This document shows, piece after piece, positions 47,414 to 58,361 of a DNA stretch of 64,000 nt. Both the position numbers and the translations under genes were made by a program. This stretch comes from Hafnia alvei (GTDB lineage Bacteria > Pseudomonadota > Gammaproteobacteria > Enterobacterales > Enterobacteriaceae). The stretch is from contig NZ_FMIQ01000005.1 of the NCBI RefSeq assembly GCF_900095695.1, forward strand, positions 1 to 64,000, given 5' to 3'. Position 1 is the first letter of the stretch; each line of letters starts with the position of its first letter. The notes beneath the pieces were generated by a model. The model saw only the letters and a list, made by a program, of their open reading frames with translations. It ran no database searches and had not been told where the DNA came from.

Positions 47414-47757
47414 TGAGTTACTTGCTCCTTCTGCTCGCCAGCGTTTTTACCTGCGGCGGGCAACTTTGCCAAAAACAAGCGGTGGTGTGCTGGCAACAGC
47501 GCCCACCGTCTTCACGCCTAGCCACAACGTTACGCTGGTTACTCGCCGCCTGTTGCTCGCTCGGTATCGCAATGCTGCTATGGCTGCTGGTTCTACAGCG
47601 GCTGCCGCTGGGCGTTGCGTATCCGATGCTGAGTATTAACTTCGTGCTGATCACGCTGTGCGCGCACTATTGGTTTGGTGAAAAAGCGGGTGTGCGACAT
47701 TGGTGTGGGGTGGCGTTAATTATGCTGGGCATTTATCTAATGAGTCGTGGACTGTGA
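47413..47757 (+). CDS. arnE: Ara4N-phosphoundecaprenol flippase subunit ArnE
   Basis: Small-multidrug-resistance-like membrane protein with four helices, 114 residues. It pairs with ArnF to flip the Ara4N carrier lipid. Seen: [23 protein letters not shown] and [19 protein letters not shown], then [22 protein letters not shown]. It starts at a TAATG overlap with arnT and ends at a one-base overlap with arnF. Confidence 0.93.
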   Translation: MSYLLLLLASVFTCGGQLCQKQAVVCWQQRPPSSRLATTLRWLLAACCSLGIAMLLWLLVLQRLPLGVAYPMLSINFVLITLCAHYWFGEKAGVRHWCGVALIMLGIYLMSRGL

Positions 47758-48185
47758 TGAAAAAAGGCTATGTTTGGGCCGCGTGCAGCATTGTTTTAGT
47801 CAGTGTGGCACAGGTGCTAATGAAGTCAGGCATGGCGGATATTCCTATTCTTTCGTCGCTAGAGATTGAGCCGCTGACTTTACTCATTGCCTATGCAACC
47901 CCCTTGCTGGTGGTGAGCCTAGGGATTTTGGGCTATGTGATGTCGATGGTGTGCTGGTTTTGCGCTCTACGCTATTTGCCGCTTAGCCGAGCGTATCCGC
48001 TTTTAAGTTTAAGCTATGCATTGGTTTACGTGGCGGCTATTGCGTTACCTTGGCTGAATGAAACCGTGAGCTGGACGAAAACGGCAGGCGTGATCGCGAT
48101 ATTGGCGGGCGTTTGGTTAATTACTAGCGGCAAACAGGAGACTCCCCACCCGCATGAGCAGGGAGTCGGGTCGAAAAGCGATTAG
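47757..48185 (+). CDS. arnF: Ara4N-phosphoundecaprenol flippase subunit ArnF
   Basis: Second four-helix flippase subunit. 142 residues against 128 in E. coli, the excess being a polar C-terminal tail ending GVGSKSD. Seen: [47 protein letters not shown] and AGVIAILAGVWLI. I start at ATG 47757, overlapping the arnE stop; the frame from 47700 lies inside arnE. The gene ends four bases into the convergent DUF3811 gene. Confidence 0.92.
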   Translation: MKKGYVWAACSIVLVSVAQVLMKSGMADIPILSSLEIEPLTLLIAYATPLLVVSLGILGYVMSMVCWFCALRYLPLSRAYPLLSLSYALVYVAAIALPWLNETVSWTKTAGVIAILAGVWLITSGKQETPHPHEQGVGSKSD

Positions 48186-48445
48186 CGCAAACCGCGAGAA
48201 TGGTTGTTTTTAGACCAGCTAAAGGTTTCGTCGCTAGGCACAACTTTCTGTTTTTTCTTCTCTGCGCGCACTTTCTTAGCTTCTTTATCCATTTCTAACG
48301 CAATTTCTTTCAGCATCTCATCTTTGATTTTGCCTTTTTCGGCATTGGTTAGCGGGCGATCTAAACTTTTTCTGGCCTGAGCCTGTCTTACTTGTACTCG
48401 TTGTAGTTGGCTTTCATTCAGGTCTTTTAAAGTCAGTTTTTTCAT
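48182..48445 (-). CDS. DUF3811 protein (YjbD-like)
   Basis: The 87-residue, strongly charged protein is probably helical: MKKLTLKDLNESQLQRVQVRQ, then RPLTNAEKGKIKDEMLKEI, a KKVRAEKKKQK stretch and the ending SDETFSWSKNNHSRGLR. The end resembles E. coli YjbD (ASFSWSANTPTRGRR). Cytosolic, function unknown. I start at ATG 48445 with AAGGTG upstream; three residues more are possible from 48454. Convergent with arnF. Confidence 0.75.
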   Translation of the reverse strand: MKKLTLKDLNESQLQRVQVRQAQARKSLDRPLTNAEKGKIKDEMLKEIALEMDKEAKKVRAEKKKQKVVPSDETFSWSKNNHSRGLR

Positions 48446-48672
48446 CGTGCGCACCTTGAGTCAGATTTCATTAGCGTCAGTATTACACAGACATGCGTAT
48501 TTACAGTTAATAAATGCGGATATTCTAAAATTCCCGCTGACGTAGCAAAAAAATCACGCTAAATTTGCATAATTCTGACTTAGCACGTAAATATGTAGAT
48601 AATTCGTACAATTTACCAATGAGAACGAACCTAGGTTATGGCTAGGTAAATAAGATAAGCAAAAGGGAAATT

Positions 48673-49137
48673 ATGCGTCTTGGCTTTTTAGTGGTAGTGG
48701 CAAGTTTGGTGTTGGCAGGCTGTAGCCATAATGCGCCGCCGCCAAGCGGAAAATTATCTGATTCAATCGCCGTGGTGGCGCAGTTGAACGATCAGCTACG
48801 CCAATGGAACGGTGCGCCGTATCGTTACGGCGGGTTAGAGCGTAACGGCGTTGACTGCTCGGGCTTTGTCTATCGCACTTTCCGTGACCGTTTTGAAATG
48901 CAGCTGCCTCGTACTACTAAGCAGCAAACTTCACTGGGTACGAAGGTCGATCGCGATGAATTAATGCCTGGCGATCTGGTCTTTTTCAAAACCGGCAGCG
49001 GTGAAAACGGTTTGCATGTGGGTATTTACGATACCGATGAAACGTTTATTCACGCCTCAACCAGTAAGGGCGTTACCCGTTCTTCATTAGATAATGTTTA
49101 TTGGCGCAAAGTCTATTGGCAGGCAAGACGCTTATAG
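48673..49137 (+). CDS. nlpC: NlpC, NlpC/P60-family lipoprotein endopeptidase
   Basis: Outer-membrane lipoprotein with the NlpC/P60 cysteine-peptidase fold that acts on peptidoglycan peptides. The 154-residue product matches E. coli NlpC: lipobox LVLAGC (Cys17), catalytic Cys in GVDCSGF, His in GLHVGIYDT and third residue His in FIHASTSKGV. The ending NVYWRKVYWQARRL is also conserved. In E. coli nlpC follows btuD directly; here the arn operon lies between them. Confidence 0.95.
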   Translation: MRLGFLVVVASLVLAGCSHNAPPPSGKLSDSIAVVAQLNDQLRQWNGAPYRYGGLERNGVDCSGFVYRTFRDRFEMQLPRTTKQQTSLGTKVDRDELMPGDLVFFKTGSGENGLHVGIYDTDETFIHASTSKGVTRSSLDNVYWRKVYWQARRL

Positions 49138-49180
49138 TTTTTTAGCCATATAGTTTTTAGTTATAATCCTAATTATTTAA

Positions 49181-49207
49181 AGCGCCCTTAATATGGGCGT
49201 TTTTTTA
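49181..49207 (+). terminator. Terminator of nlpC
   Basis: AGCGCCC-TTAATA-TGGGCGTT with one mismatch and T7 tail, 43 bases after the stop codon. Confidence 0.75.
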
Positions 49208-49301
49208 TACGGATATAACGCCAAGATAGCCTATTCCTGCCGCAGTTAGCGCGGCGAAATGTTATTATATTCTCTATGCAAAGAATAACCGGAATTGACG
49301 G

Positions 49302-50318
49302 ATGACCACTTTACGCTTATTGATTTCAGACTCTTATGACCCTTGGTTTAATTTGGCGGTGGAGGAGTGCATATTTCGTCAAATGGCACCCACGCAGCGG
49401 GTGTTATTTTTGTGGCGTAATAACGACACCGTGGTGATTGGACGGGCGCAAAATCCGTGGAAAGAGTGCAATACCCGGCGCATGAGCGAGGATGGCGTGA
49501 AATTAGCCCGCCGAAGCAGTGGCGGAGGTGCGGTATTCCACGATTTAGGTAATACCTGCTTTACCTTTATGGCAGGTAAGCCCGAATACGATAAAACAAT
49601 TTCAACCGGCATTATTCTTAATGCGTTGCGCAGCCTAGGTCTTGCTGCCGATGCCTCTGGCCGTAATGACTTAGTGGTCACCACCGCTGATGGCGAGCGC
49701 AAAGTATCCGGTTCAGCTTACCGTGAAACCATGGATCGCGGTTTTCATCATGGCACACTGCTGCTGAATGCCGATCTGAGCCGCTTGGCTAATTACCTGC
49801 ATCCCGATCCGAAGAAGTTACAGGCAAAAGGGGTTACGTCGGTGCGTTCCCGCGTGGCCAATCTAGTAGAACTGATGCCTGATATTACCCATGAGAAAAT
49901 CTGCACGGCGCTCGCCGAAGCGTTCTTCGCACACTATGGCGAGCGCGTTGAGGCTGAACATATTTCACCGCGCTATGAGCCAGATATGCCTAATTTCAGC
50001 GAACAGTTCCTGAAGCAAAGCAGTTGGGCATGGAACTTTGGTCAAGCGCCATCGTTCACGCATCAGTTGGATGAACGCTTTGTATGGGGCGGCGTTGAGC
50101 TGCACTTCGACATTGAACGCGGGCTGATTACGCGCGCTCAGATGTTTACCGACAGCTTAAACCCCGCTCCGCTAGAAATGCTTGCCCAGCGTTTGCACAA
50201 CGTGGCTTATCGTAGCGATGAAATGGGTGTAGTTGTGGAACAGTTAGCGCAGGAATTCCCTGAACAGCAGGCGGAACTGCATGAACTGAAGCAGTGGCTA
50301 TCGCAGCAAGTGAAATAA
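49302..50318 (+). CDS. lplA: Lipoate-protein ligase A
   Basis: Activates lipoate with ATP and attaches it to lipoyl domains of 2-oxoacid dehydrogenases and GcvH. The 338-residue product is the E. coli length. Seen: [64 protein letters not shown] (ligand-binding loop), the invariant lysine region [12 protein letters not shown] and [11 protein letters not shown]. The C-terminal accessory domain follows residue 245 or so. It is not next to nlpC in E. coli K-12. Confidence 0.96.
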   Translation: MTTLRLLISDSYDPWFNLAVEECIFRQMAPTQRVLFLWRNNDTVVIGRAQNPWKECNTRRMSEDGVKLARRSSGGGAVFHDLGNTCFTFMAGKPEYDKTISTGIILNALRSLGLAADASGRNDLVVTTADGERKVSGSAYRETMDRGFHHGTLLLNADLSRLANYLHPDPKKLQAKGVTSVRSRVANLVELMPDITHEKICTALAEAFFAHYGERVEAEHISPRYEPDMPNFSEQFLKQSSWAWNFGQAPSFTHQLDERFVWGGVELHFDIERGLITRAQMFTDSLNPAPLEMLAQRLHNVAYRSDEMGVVVEQLAQEFPEQQAELHELKQWLSQQVK

Positions 50319-50405
50319 ACCCGCCATACCCGCACAGAGTGCCGGTGTTTATATCGAGTCATGCCCTCTACACTGTAATCAAATGCGGTGAAAACAAGAG
50401 GGCAC

Positions 50406-51848
50406 ATGACTCAGTTTATTAATAGCTACCACGATGAGCTTGCGGGTTTTTATACCGAGCTAAAGCCAACGCCGCTTAAAGATGCGCGCCTGCTGTATTA
50501 CAGCCAGCCGTTAGCCGATGATTTAGGCCTGAGCCCTGATTTTTTTACCGGTGAATCCGCCGCCGTTTTGCGCGGCGAGGCGCTATTACCGGGAATGAAT
50601 CCTATCGCTCAGGTTTACAGTGGGCACCAATTTGGCGTTTGGGCGGGGCAGTTGGGCGATGGTCGCGGTATTTTGCTCGGCGAACAACAGCTACCCGACG
50701 GGCGCAAATATGACTGGCATCTCAAAGGTGCGGGTCTAACGCCTTATTCAAGAATGGGTGATGGCCGCGCGGTATTGCGATCGGTGATCCGCGAATTCCT
50801 TGCTTCCGAAGCACTGCACCATCTCGGCATTCCGACGACCAGAGCGCTAAGTATAGTCACCAGCCAGCAGCCAGTTTTCCGCGAACAGCCAGAGCGCGGT
50901 GCCATGCTGATGCGCATCGCGGAAAGCCACCTGCGTTTTGGCCATTTCGAGCACTTCTATTATCGCGAACAACCTGATGAAGTACGAAAACTGGCGGATT
51001 ACGCGATTCGTCATCATTGGCCGCATCTGGTGGATGAAAAAGATCGCTATGCACTTTGGCTACGCGATATCGCCGAGCGAACGGCGCGGCTGATTGCGCT
51101 GTGGCAAGCGCAAGGGTTTGCGCACGGGGTGATGAATACCGACAACATGTCTATTCTGGGGCTGACCATTGATTTTGGCCCCTATGCTTTCCTCGATGAT
51201 TACCACCCCGGTTTTATCTGTAACCACTCGGATTATCAGGGGCGCTATGCGTTTGATAACCAGCCTGCGGTGGCCTATTGGAATCTGCATCGCCTAGGTC
51301 AGGCGCTTTCTGGCCTGATGACTGCCGAACAAATTCGTGGCGCGCTTGATGCCTATGAGCCCGCGCTGATGGTGGCTTTTGGCGAGCAAATGCGTAACAA
51401 GCTGGGTTTCTTTAGCCGAGACAATCAAGATAACGATCTGTTGACCGAACTTCTCAGCCTGATGGCTAAAGAAGGGCGGGATTATACGCGCACATTCCGC
51501 CAGCTAAGCCACGTAGAAGTGGCCGAAAACCAAATGGCCCTGCGCGATGATTTTCTCGATCGTGACGCCTTTGATGCATGGCACCGCAAGTGGCGCTTAC
51601 GTTTGCAACAGGACAGCGTGGACGACGCAACGCGCCAGACACAGATGAAATCGGTGAACCCTAAACGGATCTTACGCAACTATTTGGCACAGAACGCGAT
51701 TGAAGCCGCGGAAAAGGATGACATTAGCGTGCTCACCCGTCTGCATCAGGGGCTGTTAAATCCATATGAAGACGATGCTGCGTTTGATGATTTAAGCGCG
51801 CTGCCGCCGGAATGGGGTAAGACGTTGGAGATATCGTGTTCGAGTTAG
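50406..51848 (+). CDS. selO: SelO (YdiU), protein adenylyltransferase
   Basis: Pseudokinase-fold enzyme that transfers AMP from ATP to Ser/Thr/Tyr of target proteins, linked to redox homeostasis. 480 residues (E. coli 478). Seen: [80 protein letters not shown] with the metal-binding Asn and Asp, and the C-terminal SCSS, which carries the conserved Cys that replaces selenocysteine. I start at ATG 50406 with GAGGG upstream. Confidence 0.96.
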   Translation: MTQFINSYHDELAGFYTELKPTPLKDARLLYYSQPLADDLGLSPDFFTGESAAVLRGEALLPGMNPIAQVYSGHQFGVWAGQLGDGRGILLGEQQLPDGRKYDWHLKGAGLTPYSRMGDGRAVLRSVIREFLASEALHHLGIPTTRALSIVTSQQPVFREQPERGAMLMRIAESHLRFGHFEHFYYREQPDEVRKLADYAIRHHWPHLVDEKDRYALWLRDIAERTARLIALWQAQGFAHGVMNTDNMSILGLTIDFGPYAFLDDYHPGFICNHSDYQGRYAFDNQPAVAYWNLHRLGQALSGLMTAEQIRGALDAYEPALMVAFGEQMRNKLGFFSRDNQDNDLLTELLSLMAKEGRDYTRTFRQLSHVEVAENQMALRDDFLDRDAFDAWHRKWRLRLQQDSVDDATRQTQMKSVNPKRILRNYLAQNAIEAAEKDDISVLTRLHQGLLNPYEDDAAFDDLSALPPEWGKTLEISCSS

Positions 51849-51944
51849 GGGGATAGGATTAAAATTTCGAGCACATAACGATATGATCATTTAGTGTAAG
51901 GTTTCGTTCGCCTGCTATCAGTTATATTTCCATGTAATCGCTGA

Positions 51945-52312
51945 GGTCGGCGACCGAGTCGGGTGAGCCAGCGCGCTCACCCGACACCCGCGCGCTTTTA
52001 CTGAGTTGTTTGGCCGAACGGTCTCGGAGCGTACATCCTGTACGCCCTTAACCTGCCACCAGCATCCCTGCTGGCGGCTCTAAAATGCATTTCATTTAAC
52101 TTTAAACGTTTAAGTCTTGGTAAGGAGAGCCACCGGTACAGGGATGTACCGGTGGAGTTTGGGGCGCCCTGGATGGGCGATACCAAACCGGAGCGGAAAT
52201 GGCGTCTCGGATAAAAGCGCGCGAGTGCAGAGACCACGCGCTGGTGGTCTCTGCCCGTACGTCTTCATAAATTTAACAGGATAACGCGATATGGCCAGAC
52301 GTACGGAATTTT
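51945..52312. repeat. Cluster of stem-loops between selO and hmuV
   Basis: At least six dyads in about 370 bases: GTCGGGTGAGC/GCTCACCCGAC (51958-51985); GCGTACA-TCC-TGTACGC near 52030; GCCACCAGCA-TCCC-TGCTGGCGGC near 52055; CCACCGGTACA-GGGA-TGTACCGGTGG (52130-52154); GCAGAGACCA and TGGTCTCTGC (52227-52254); CGTACGTCT and AGACGTACG (52257-52306). CGCGCGCTTTTA near 51990 and TAAAAGCGCGCG near 52213 form outer inverted ends of a 235-base block. No gene is seen. It may end both convergent transcription units and looks like a mosaic repeat or MITE. Confidence 0.7.
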
Positions 52313-52334
52313 ACCCGAAAGTCTTAAGAGCTAT

Positions 52335-53156
52335 TTACCGTCGTAAAAACACCTGCGGTTCCCCACACTCTGGATGCGGCATAACGCCCAAATCAGCATG
52401 ATACCAACGGGTTAGCGTTTCACCGTTTAACACTTCCTGTGGTGTGCCTTGTGCCACCAGTTGGCCTTGATGCAGCAGCAGAATTCTATCGGCATACAGC
52501 GCGGCCAAATTCAAATCGTGCAGAATACAACAAACGCCAAGTGGTTCGCTGCGGGTAAGCGACTTCAGCAATCTTAGCGTTTGCTGTTGATGATAGAGAT
52601 CGAGCGCCGAGGTAGGTTCATCTAGGAATAGCCAACGCGGTTGCGGCTCGGGCTGCCAAAGCTGGGCCAATACTCGGGCAAGTTGAACGCGCTGCTGTTC
52701 GCCGCCGGAAAGGGCGCGATAATCACGGTCGGCGAGTACATCGCAACCGGTTTGCGCCATCACGTGTTCAACCGCACGCTGATTGTGCCCGCCTTCGCGT
52801 CCTTGGTTTGGATAGGGGGAACGTCCCATCGCAACCACTTCGCGTACGCTAAACGCAAAAGCAAGATCGCTATGCTGACGCATAACGGCACGGGTGCGCG
52901 CTAACTGGCGCGGGCTCCATTCTACCAACGGCTGACCCTGTAATTCACAGTGGCCTTCGCTCGGTGGCAAGAAGCCGGTCAGCAAGCGCATCAGCGTCGA
53001 TTTGCCCGCACCGTTAGGGCCGATAATCGCCACCATCTCACCGCTGTGTAAAGCGAGTGAAATCTGTTTGATCAAACGACGCTGACTCAGATGATAGCTG
53101 ATGCTATGCGCCTGCAACGCTGCGGGGGTAAGACAGATTTCAGATTGCTTATCCAA
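52335..53156 (-). CDS. hmuV: Heme ABC importer ATPase HmuV
   Basis: The 273-residue ATP-binding subunit of the heme importer has Walker [15 protein letters not shown] at about residue 44, Q-loop [11 protein letters not shown], signature [18 protein letters not shown], Walker [13 protein letters not shown] and switch [10 protein letters not shown]. The start codon is TTG at 53156, supported by AAGGAG eight bases upstream; no ATG lies before Walker A. The start lies inside the hmuU coding end (eight-base overlap). Last gene of the hmu operon. Confidence 0.93.
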   Translation of the reverse strand: MDKQSEICLTPAALQAHSISYHLSQRRLIKQISLALHSGEMVAIIGPNGAGKSTLMRLLTGFLPPSEGHCELQGQPLVEWSPRQLARTRAVMRQHSDLAFAFSVREVVAMGRSPYPNQGREGGHNQRAVEHVMAQTGCDVLADRDYRALSGGEQQRVQLARVLAQLWQPEPQPRWLFLDEPTSALDLYHQQQTLRLLKSLTRSEPLGVCCILHDLNLAALYADRILLLHQGQLVAQGTPQEVLNGETLTRWYHADLGVMPHPECGEPQVFLRR

Positions 53157-54150
53157 CGCTAAACTCCTTTTGACGTAGAATCAGCCATAAAAAGTAAGGG
53201 CCGCCGATCAAGCTGGTCAGCATGCCAACGGGCATTTCTGCGGGTGATACCAGCGTACGAGCCAGCGTATCTGCGGTTAATAATAAACAGGCGCCGCCCA
53301 ATGCCGAGCAGGGAAGCAGCCAGCGGTGGTCGGCACCTAAACGCATGCGTACCAAGTGGGGGATCACCAAACCGATAAAGCCAATCACGCCGCTGACCGC
53401 CACGGCTGCGCCCACTAAGACCGCGCTCAGTAGCAGAAGCTGACGCTTGGTTTTAGGCACGTTAATCCCTAAATAGTGAGCTTCTTCATCACCAAGCTGT
53501 AAAAGATTCAAACGGCGCGCCATCAGCAGGGCGGCAAGGCTGGCAGGCAAGATCAACGAGGCTGCCGCGAGCAGTGTTCCCCATTGCGCTTGTCCTAAAC
53601 TGCCCATGCTCCAGAGGGAGAACTGGCGCAGCTGCTGGTCATTACTGACATAGCTGAGAACACCCACCAAGGCGAAGCACAGCGCGTTAATGGCGATACC
53701 GGCTAACAGTAAGCGAGACAGCGAACCGTGTCCGCCACGGCTGAGGCCGTAAATGAGTAGGGAGATAAACAGGCTGCCGCCAAAGGCCGCTAGCATATGG
53801 CTATACAGTGCCAGCGTAGGCGCTAGCGTCATCGGCATCACAATCACTAGGGCAACGCACAGTGATGCGCCGCTGCTGATGCCTAATAAGGTTGGATCGG
53901 CGAGCGGATTGCGAAACAGGCCTTGCATGATGGCACCGGACACCGCCAGCGCAATGCCGACTACCGTGGCGAGTAAAACGCGCGGCAGACGAATATTCAG
54001 CCAAACCTGCCACATCGCATCATCTAGCGGTGTTTCCCACAGAGTATGAAATGAAAGGCGTAGAGCGCCTAAGTTGGCAGAGCCTAAACCCAGCGCCAGC
54101 AACAGGACGATGAGTACGCTGAATGCAATGCGTGGCGATACTTTTGTCAT
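53149..54150 (-). CDS. hmuU: Heme ABC importer permease HmuU
   Basis: FecCD-family permease of 333 residues with about ten helices. Seen: [77 protein letters not shown] as coupling region, and [23 protein letters not shown]. Takes heme from HmuT across the inner membrane using HmuV. Starts at an ATGA overlap with hmuT. Confidence 0.94.
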   Translation of the reverse strand: MTKVSPRIAFSVLIVLLLALGLGSANLGALRLSFHTLWETPLDDAMWQVWLNIRLPRVLLATVVGIALAVSGAIMQGLFRNPLADPTLLGISSGASLCVALVIVMPMTLAPTLALYSHMLAAFGGSLFISLLIYGLSRGGHGSLSRLLLAGIAINALCFALVGVLSYVSNDQQLRQFSLWSMGSLGQAQWGTLLAAASLILPASLAALLMARRLNLLQLGDEEAHYLGINVPKTKRQLLLLSAVLVGAAVAVSGVIGFIGLVIPHLVRMRLGADHRWLLPCSALGGACLLLTADTLARTLVSPAEMPVGMLTSLIGGPYFLWLILRQKEFSVG

Positions 54151-54986
54151 CTTTGTGCTCGCTCCGCCGCTTCACGCAGCGCCGCTAATGCCGCCGGTGT
54201 CTCTAAGCTAAATCCTAGCAGGGCCATATCGTCAACCACCAAAAGCTGTTTGTTTTTAGCCGCAGGGGTCAATGCCATACCGGGTAACGCCCAAACTTTA
54301 TCCACGGTGCCCAAGGTTTTGAAACCATCACGGGTGATCAGAACGAGATCTGGCGCACTGGCCACGACGCCTTCTTGCGACAGCGGGCGGTAGCGAGAGA
54401 AACCTTGCATGGCATTTTGCGCGCCGCTGGCCTTGATGATCGCATCGGCGGCGGTGTCTTGACCGGCTGCCATTGGGGTCATGCCGCCGTGGCTAAGGAT
54501 AAACAGCACCTTAGTTTTGAGCGGGGTACGAGGAACGGCGGCCAGCTGTTGCTCATACTTTTGCGTGACCGCTGCGCCTTGCTTTTCTAGATTAAGCGCG
54601 CTGGCGACCTGCTGAATTTTATGCGGTACGTTATCGAGTGAAGCTTCGCCGCTGACGGGAACCACTTTCACACCCACATCTGCGATTTGACGCAAAACAA
54701 GAGACGGTTCAGCCAGCTCGCTGGCTAACACCATGGTTGGTTTTAAGGAAAGAATGCCTTCAGCGTTGAGTTGGCGCATATAGCCAACGTCAGGCAGATT
54801 TTTGGCAGCGGGAAGGGTACTTGTTGTATCTCGTGCAACCAGACGGTCGCCTGCGCCCAGCGCATAAACAATTTCAGTGACGTCACCACCGACGCTAACG
54901 ATGCGGTCGGCTGCGACGGCGTTCAGAGAGAATACAACCATCAGCGGTGCAGAAAGCACCGCCGCAAAGCGGCGGGCTAATGTCAT
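54147..54986 (-). CDS. hmuT: Periplasmic heme-binding protein HmuT
   Basis: The 279-residue cluster A binding protein has a signal peptide of about 25 residues ([26 protein letters not shown]). Seen: [53 protein letters not shown], and a heme-contact candidate Tyr in [12 protein letters not shown]. Delivers heme from the TonB receptor HmuR to HmuUV. ATGA overlaps link it to both neighbours. Confidence 0.94.
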   Translation of the reverse strand: MTLARRFAAVLSAPLMVVFSLNAVAADRIVSVGGDVTEIVYALGAGDRLVARDTTSTLPAAKNLPDVGYMRQLNAEGILSLKPTMVLASELAEPSLVLRQIADVGVKVVPVSGEASLDNVPHKIQQVASALNLEKQGAAVTQKYEQQLAAVPRTPLKTKVLFILSHGGMTPMAAGQDTAADAIIKASGAQNAMQGFSRYRPLSQEGVVASAPDLVLITRDGFKTLGTVDKVWALPGMALTPAAKNKQLLVVDDMALLGFSLETPAALAALREAAERAQR

Positions 54987-56020
54987 GCGGCAACTCCATT
55001 TAGACGTGGCAGGCCATTAATCTGGGTGCGCCACTGTTCTTGTTCTGGCTGGCCTTCGGTACGTTGGCCGAACAGCTGTGCGATCTGGGTGCCATCTTCA
55101 GCAAACAGTTCCAGACTGGTGACAAAACCGTCTTTTGTTGGTTTACGGGTGATCCAGCTTTCTGCAATCGCAGTTTCGATTAAGTGCAGTGTGAAGCGGG
55201 CGTTAAAGATATTGATCCATTCGTGATGTGGAACCACGCGTTCGATTTGGCCGGTGAAAATCTGTACACAGCCACGGTTGCCCACGAAAACCATAATCTC
55301 GTTTTGGTCTGCTTTGGCAGTGTTCAGCAAGTGGGTCAGCGCGCTGTTATCCACGCGATATGCGAGATCGTCACCGACGGCGGCAAAGGCCTGCTGGCGA
55401 GATAGGTTGTGGCGGCCTAGCAGCTGGAAGAATTGGTGAACGTCGGTCATAGCGCGCCATTCAGCGTCGATAACCTGATTATCCACGTTGCTATTTTTGG
55501 CTTCGGAGGACGCTGGAGCGATCGCTAACGCAGGGTTTTCGTCGCTGACAAAACGGCCAATCAGATCGTTCCAAGCAGCAATGTCGGTGTTCGGCGTGGT
55601 ATAGACTTTATGCAGCGCATCGCCCTGAGCATCAAAGAACTGGATGCAGTGGCGCTCGCCGTTGCGGCTCTCTTCGGTTAGCGTGAAGGCGCTGGTCCAA
55701 TGCTGCAAGAATAAGCGCAGATCGATGCTGCCCGGATTGAGGATCAAGCCCGCATGGCCGTGCAGGTGTTGGTTTTCGTAGCGACCCAGTTGTTCGTGAA
55801 CGGCATATTCGTTACGCGTAATGGCTTTAACTTCGCCCACGGCTTCAAGCGCCGCCAGCAAAGTGCGAGCATCGGCATGTAAACGACGTGCGTCATGGCC
55901 CACGCGGGCATGGGTTAATTCAGCCTCGCTCACGTTCAGGATAGCGGCCAGATCGCGGGCATATTTTCCACTGTTCTGCTCTTTGGCAGTCAGGTATTGC
56001 TCATAGAGTGCAGGTTTCAT
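54983..56020 (-). CDS. hmuS: HmuS, cytoplasmic hemin-degrading/chaperone protein
   Basis: The 345-residue HemS/ChuS-type protein consists of two similar halves. It binds heme in the cytosol and opens the ring to release iron under oxygen. Seen: [56 protein letters not shown], and the second repeat [29 protein letters not shown] precedes the ATG. It is separated from hmuR by a gap with a strong hairpin that may tune relative expression. Confidence 0.94.
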   Translation of the reverse strand: MKPALYEQYLTAKEQNSGKYARDLAAILNVSEAELTHARVGHDARRLHADARTLLAALEAVGEVKAITRNEYAVHEQLGRYENQHLHGHAGLILNPGSIDLRLFLQHWTSAFTLTEESRNGERHCIQFFDAQGDALHKVYTTPNTDIAAWNDLIGRFVSDENPALAIAPASSEAKNSNVDNQVIDAEWRAMTDVHQFFQLLGRHNLSRQQAFAAVGDDLAYRVDNSALTHLLNTAKADQNEIMVFVGNRGCVQIFTGQIERVVPHHEWINIFNARFTLHLIETAIAESWITRKPTKDGFVTSLELFAEDGTQIAQLFGQRTEGQPEQEQWRTQINGLPRLNGVAA

Positions 56021-56082
56021 CTTGTCTTCCTTTATAGGGTGCTTAAATCAATCAAACGGGTTGTGCCTGTTTTATATGTGCT

Positions 56083-56111
56083 AAACCTCCCCCTTATTGG
56101 GGGAGGTTTTT
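56083..56111. repeat. Strong hairpin between hmuR and hmuS
   Basis: AAACCTCCCCC and GGGGGAGGTTT with a five-base loop. The T run is on the plus-strand side; on the operon strand only three T follow, so it more likely stabilises the hmuR 3' end or causes partial termination than ends the operon. Confidence 0.65.
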
Positions 56112-56129
56112 ATCGTTGCGATGCGTTCA

Positions 56130-58247
56130 TTACCACTGATAGCTGACCAGTACCTTGCCGTTGATACCGTCCTGAATAACGCCCTGCGACGAGTAATATT
56201 CTTTGTCGAAGGCGTTACCCAGCACGACGCTGGTGGTCATGCCGTTGAACGAATCCTTACCTTTGTAGCTGACGTAGAAATCATTCACGCCGTAGCCAGC
56301 CTGCGGTGCGGTACCAGTGTTAACCTGATTGTTACGATCGGCGAAGGTGCCGACCCAGCCCACAGAGAAACCGGTATTGCTGATAGGTACATTCAGCTGG
56401 CTGGTGACGGTGTCTGGGTTGATGTTGTCGAGCCATTCGCCGGTTTTCTGATCTTTACCGCGAGTACGGTTGTAGGCCAGATTCCAACCGAACCAATCGG
56501 TTTGGTATTCCAAGGCGGCATCCCAGCCCCAGATTTTGGCGCGATCGATGTTGGTTGACGTGGTGCTGCAGTCGATACAACCAAATCCACCGTTGACGAA
56601 GCCCATATCCATGGTGACTTGCGTTTTGATGTAGTCTTTGGCTTTGGTGCCGAAGTAGCTGGACTTGAATTTCAGGGAGTCATTCGCCATCAGCACGTCA
56701 TCAAAGCGCAGACCAAAACCAACTTCCTGAGTTTCATTGGTTTCTGGCTTCAGATTCGGATTTGGCTTCCAGTAGTTCGCCATGCCTGGGCCCATCTGGA
56801 AGTGCAGGGAGTCGTTATACATCTCGCCCATGGTTGGGGCGCGGAACGCTTGCGCATAGCTACCAAACACCATCAGCCAATCAGTCGGATTAATGGTCAT
56901 GGCCGCACGGGATGACCATTTATCCGCGTTGACGTCGTCATAACCGTCGCTGCTGCCTTTGTAGTTGTCGTAACGGGTACCGGCAACGATATCAACAGGC
57001 AGATCGCGCAGGGTAATTTCATCCTGCAACCAACCAGAGGCAAATTTGATGTCAGCCTGTGGGAAACCGGTGGTTGCGCCGCCCGGGGTTTGTTTCTGCT
57101 TGTAGGCTTCGGTGCCGTAAGTCAGCAGGTGAGACGCAAAACTGTCAGCAAATAAACGGCTACGGTTTTCTAATTTTGCACCGTTGGTGGTTTGCTTACG
57201 TTTCTCATAAGACGTGCCGGTTGGGCTGGCGTTGATTTTGACTTCAGAGGTATAGCCGGTCAGCTTGGCATCAAGCCAATCTTGCCCAACCGGTTTTAAG
57301 CTGTAGCTCGCCTGCGCATCACGCTGAATGGTGGAGCGGTCGGTCATCACGTTACCGGTGCCCGCGTCTTCAGTCTGCGGGTTTTTAGGTTCGCGTGCGG
57401 CGTTGTTGTAGTAACGCAGATCGCCAGACAATGACTGGTTTTCATCGATGGTCCACGTGCCTTTGGTCAGCACGTTGCTGAGGGTTTCATCGTTAGGAGA
57501 GTCAAAACCGTTGCTCATGCGCAGATTGCCGCGATCGCGGGTACTGAATGAGATGATGCCGTCTAAATCATCGGTTTTACCGTAGGCGCTGGCGCCCATG
57601 CCTAGACTGTGATCCTGTGTGCCAGCGGTGCCAAACACGCGGTAACCGGTGGTTTTGCCCGGCATCAGCAGGTCTGCCGCATCAACGGTTTCATAAGAGA
57701 TCACGCCGCCCAATGCGCCGCTGCCATACAGCATTGCTCCTGGGCCACGCACCACCTCAACGCGTTTGATCAACGCCGGATCGAGGAACGTGCCGTTTAG
57801 GTGACCGGTGTCAGTACCTTGGCGTACACCATCAACCAGAACCAAAACGCCACGACGATCGTAGCCGCGCATGCTGATGTCTTGTCCGTTTGCACGGCTA
57901 CCACCGGAAATAGTTACGCCTGGGATATGGCGCAGCATGTCGGGTGCAGAGCTGGCGGTCAGGGTTTCAGGATCGTTGTTTTCGAGAACGGATACCATCA
58001 TTGGCGCTTCGAAGCTGTCGCGTTCGTTACCCGTGGCGGTGACCGTCATCGTGTTTTGCTGTTTGCTGTCTTTGCCACCGGCCGGGGTATTCCCCGTGTA
58101 GGCAATTTCTTGCGATGTCGATCCTGAAGTTGTCTCAACCAAGGCTTCAGCATGCGCAAAGAGCGGTAGGGCGCAAGCAACAGCAATGCTTAAGCGAGAA
58201 GGGCTAAAGGTTGAACGAGCCAGCCTGGCGCGGGTAGAACAAGACAT
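56130..58247 (-). CDS. hmuR: TonB-dependent outer-membrane heme receptor HmuR (HemR)
   Basis: The 705-residue outer-membrane receptor has a signal sequence of about 33 residues ending FAHA. A TonB box-like NTMTVTATGNERDSFEAPMMVSV precedes the plug domain (about residues 75-190; RHIPGVTISGGSRANGQDISMRGYDRRGVLVLVDGVRQG). The 22-strand barrel has the FRAP motif in QAFRAPTMGEMYND and LNLKPETNETQEVGFG-like NPNLKPET, and it ends in VLVSYQW. A Cys pair (GCIDC) sits in a loop near residue 557. Imports heme with TonB energy. Confidence 0.95.
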   Translation of the reverse strand: MSCSTRARLARSTFSPSRLSIAVACALPLFAHAEALVETTSGSTSQEIAYTGNTPAGGKDSKQQNTMTVTATGNERDSFEAPMMVSVLENNDPETLTASSAPDMLRHIPGVTISGGSRANGQDISMRGYDRRGVLVLVDGVRQGTDTGHLNGTFLDPALIKRVEVVRGPGAMLYGSGALGGVISYETVDAADLLMPGKTTGYRVFGTAGTQDHSLGMGASAYGKTDDLDGIISFSTRDRGNLRMSNGFDSPNDETLSNVLTKGTWTIDENQSLSGDLRYYNNAAREPKNPQTEDAGTGNVMTDRSTIQRDAQASYSLKPVGQDWLDAKLTGYTSEVKINASPTGTSYEKRKQTTNGAKLENRSRLFADSFASHLLTYGTEAYKQKQTPGGATTGFPQADIKFASGWLQDEITLRDLPVDIVAGTRYDNYKGSSDGYDDVNADKWSSRAAMTINPTDWLMVFGSYAQAFRAPTMGEMYNDSLHFQMGPGMANYWKPNPNLKPETNETQEVGFGLRFDDVLMANDSLKFKSSYFGTKAKDYIKTQVTMDMGFVNGGFGCIDCSTTSTNIDRAKIWGWDAALEYQTDWFGWNLAYNRTRGKDQKTGEWLDNINPDTVTSQLNVPISNTGFSVGWVGTFADRNNQVNTGTAPQAGYGVNDFYVSYKGKDSFNGMTTSVVLGNAFDKEYYSSQGVIQDGINGKVLVSYQW

Positions 58248-58361
58248 GGGGCAACACTCCGTATGTACGAAAACATAGCATCAGGGTTGCTGGCTGCCTT
58301 GCCTCAATGAGGCTGGGTGGCTGGCAAAGTTAATGTTTAAATTAAATGAATGATGTACTGA

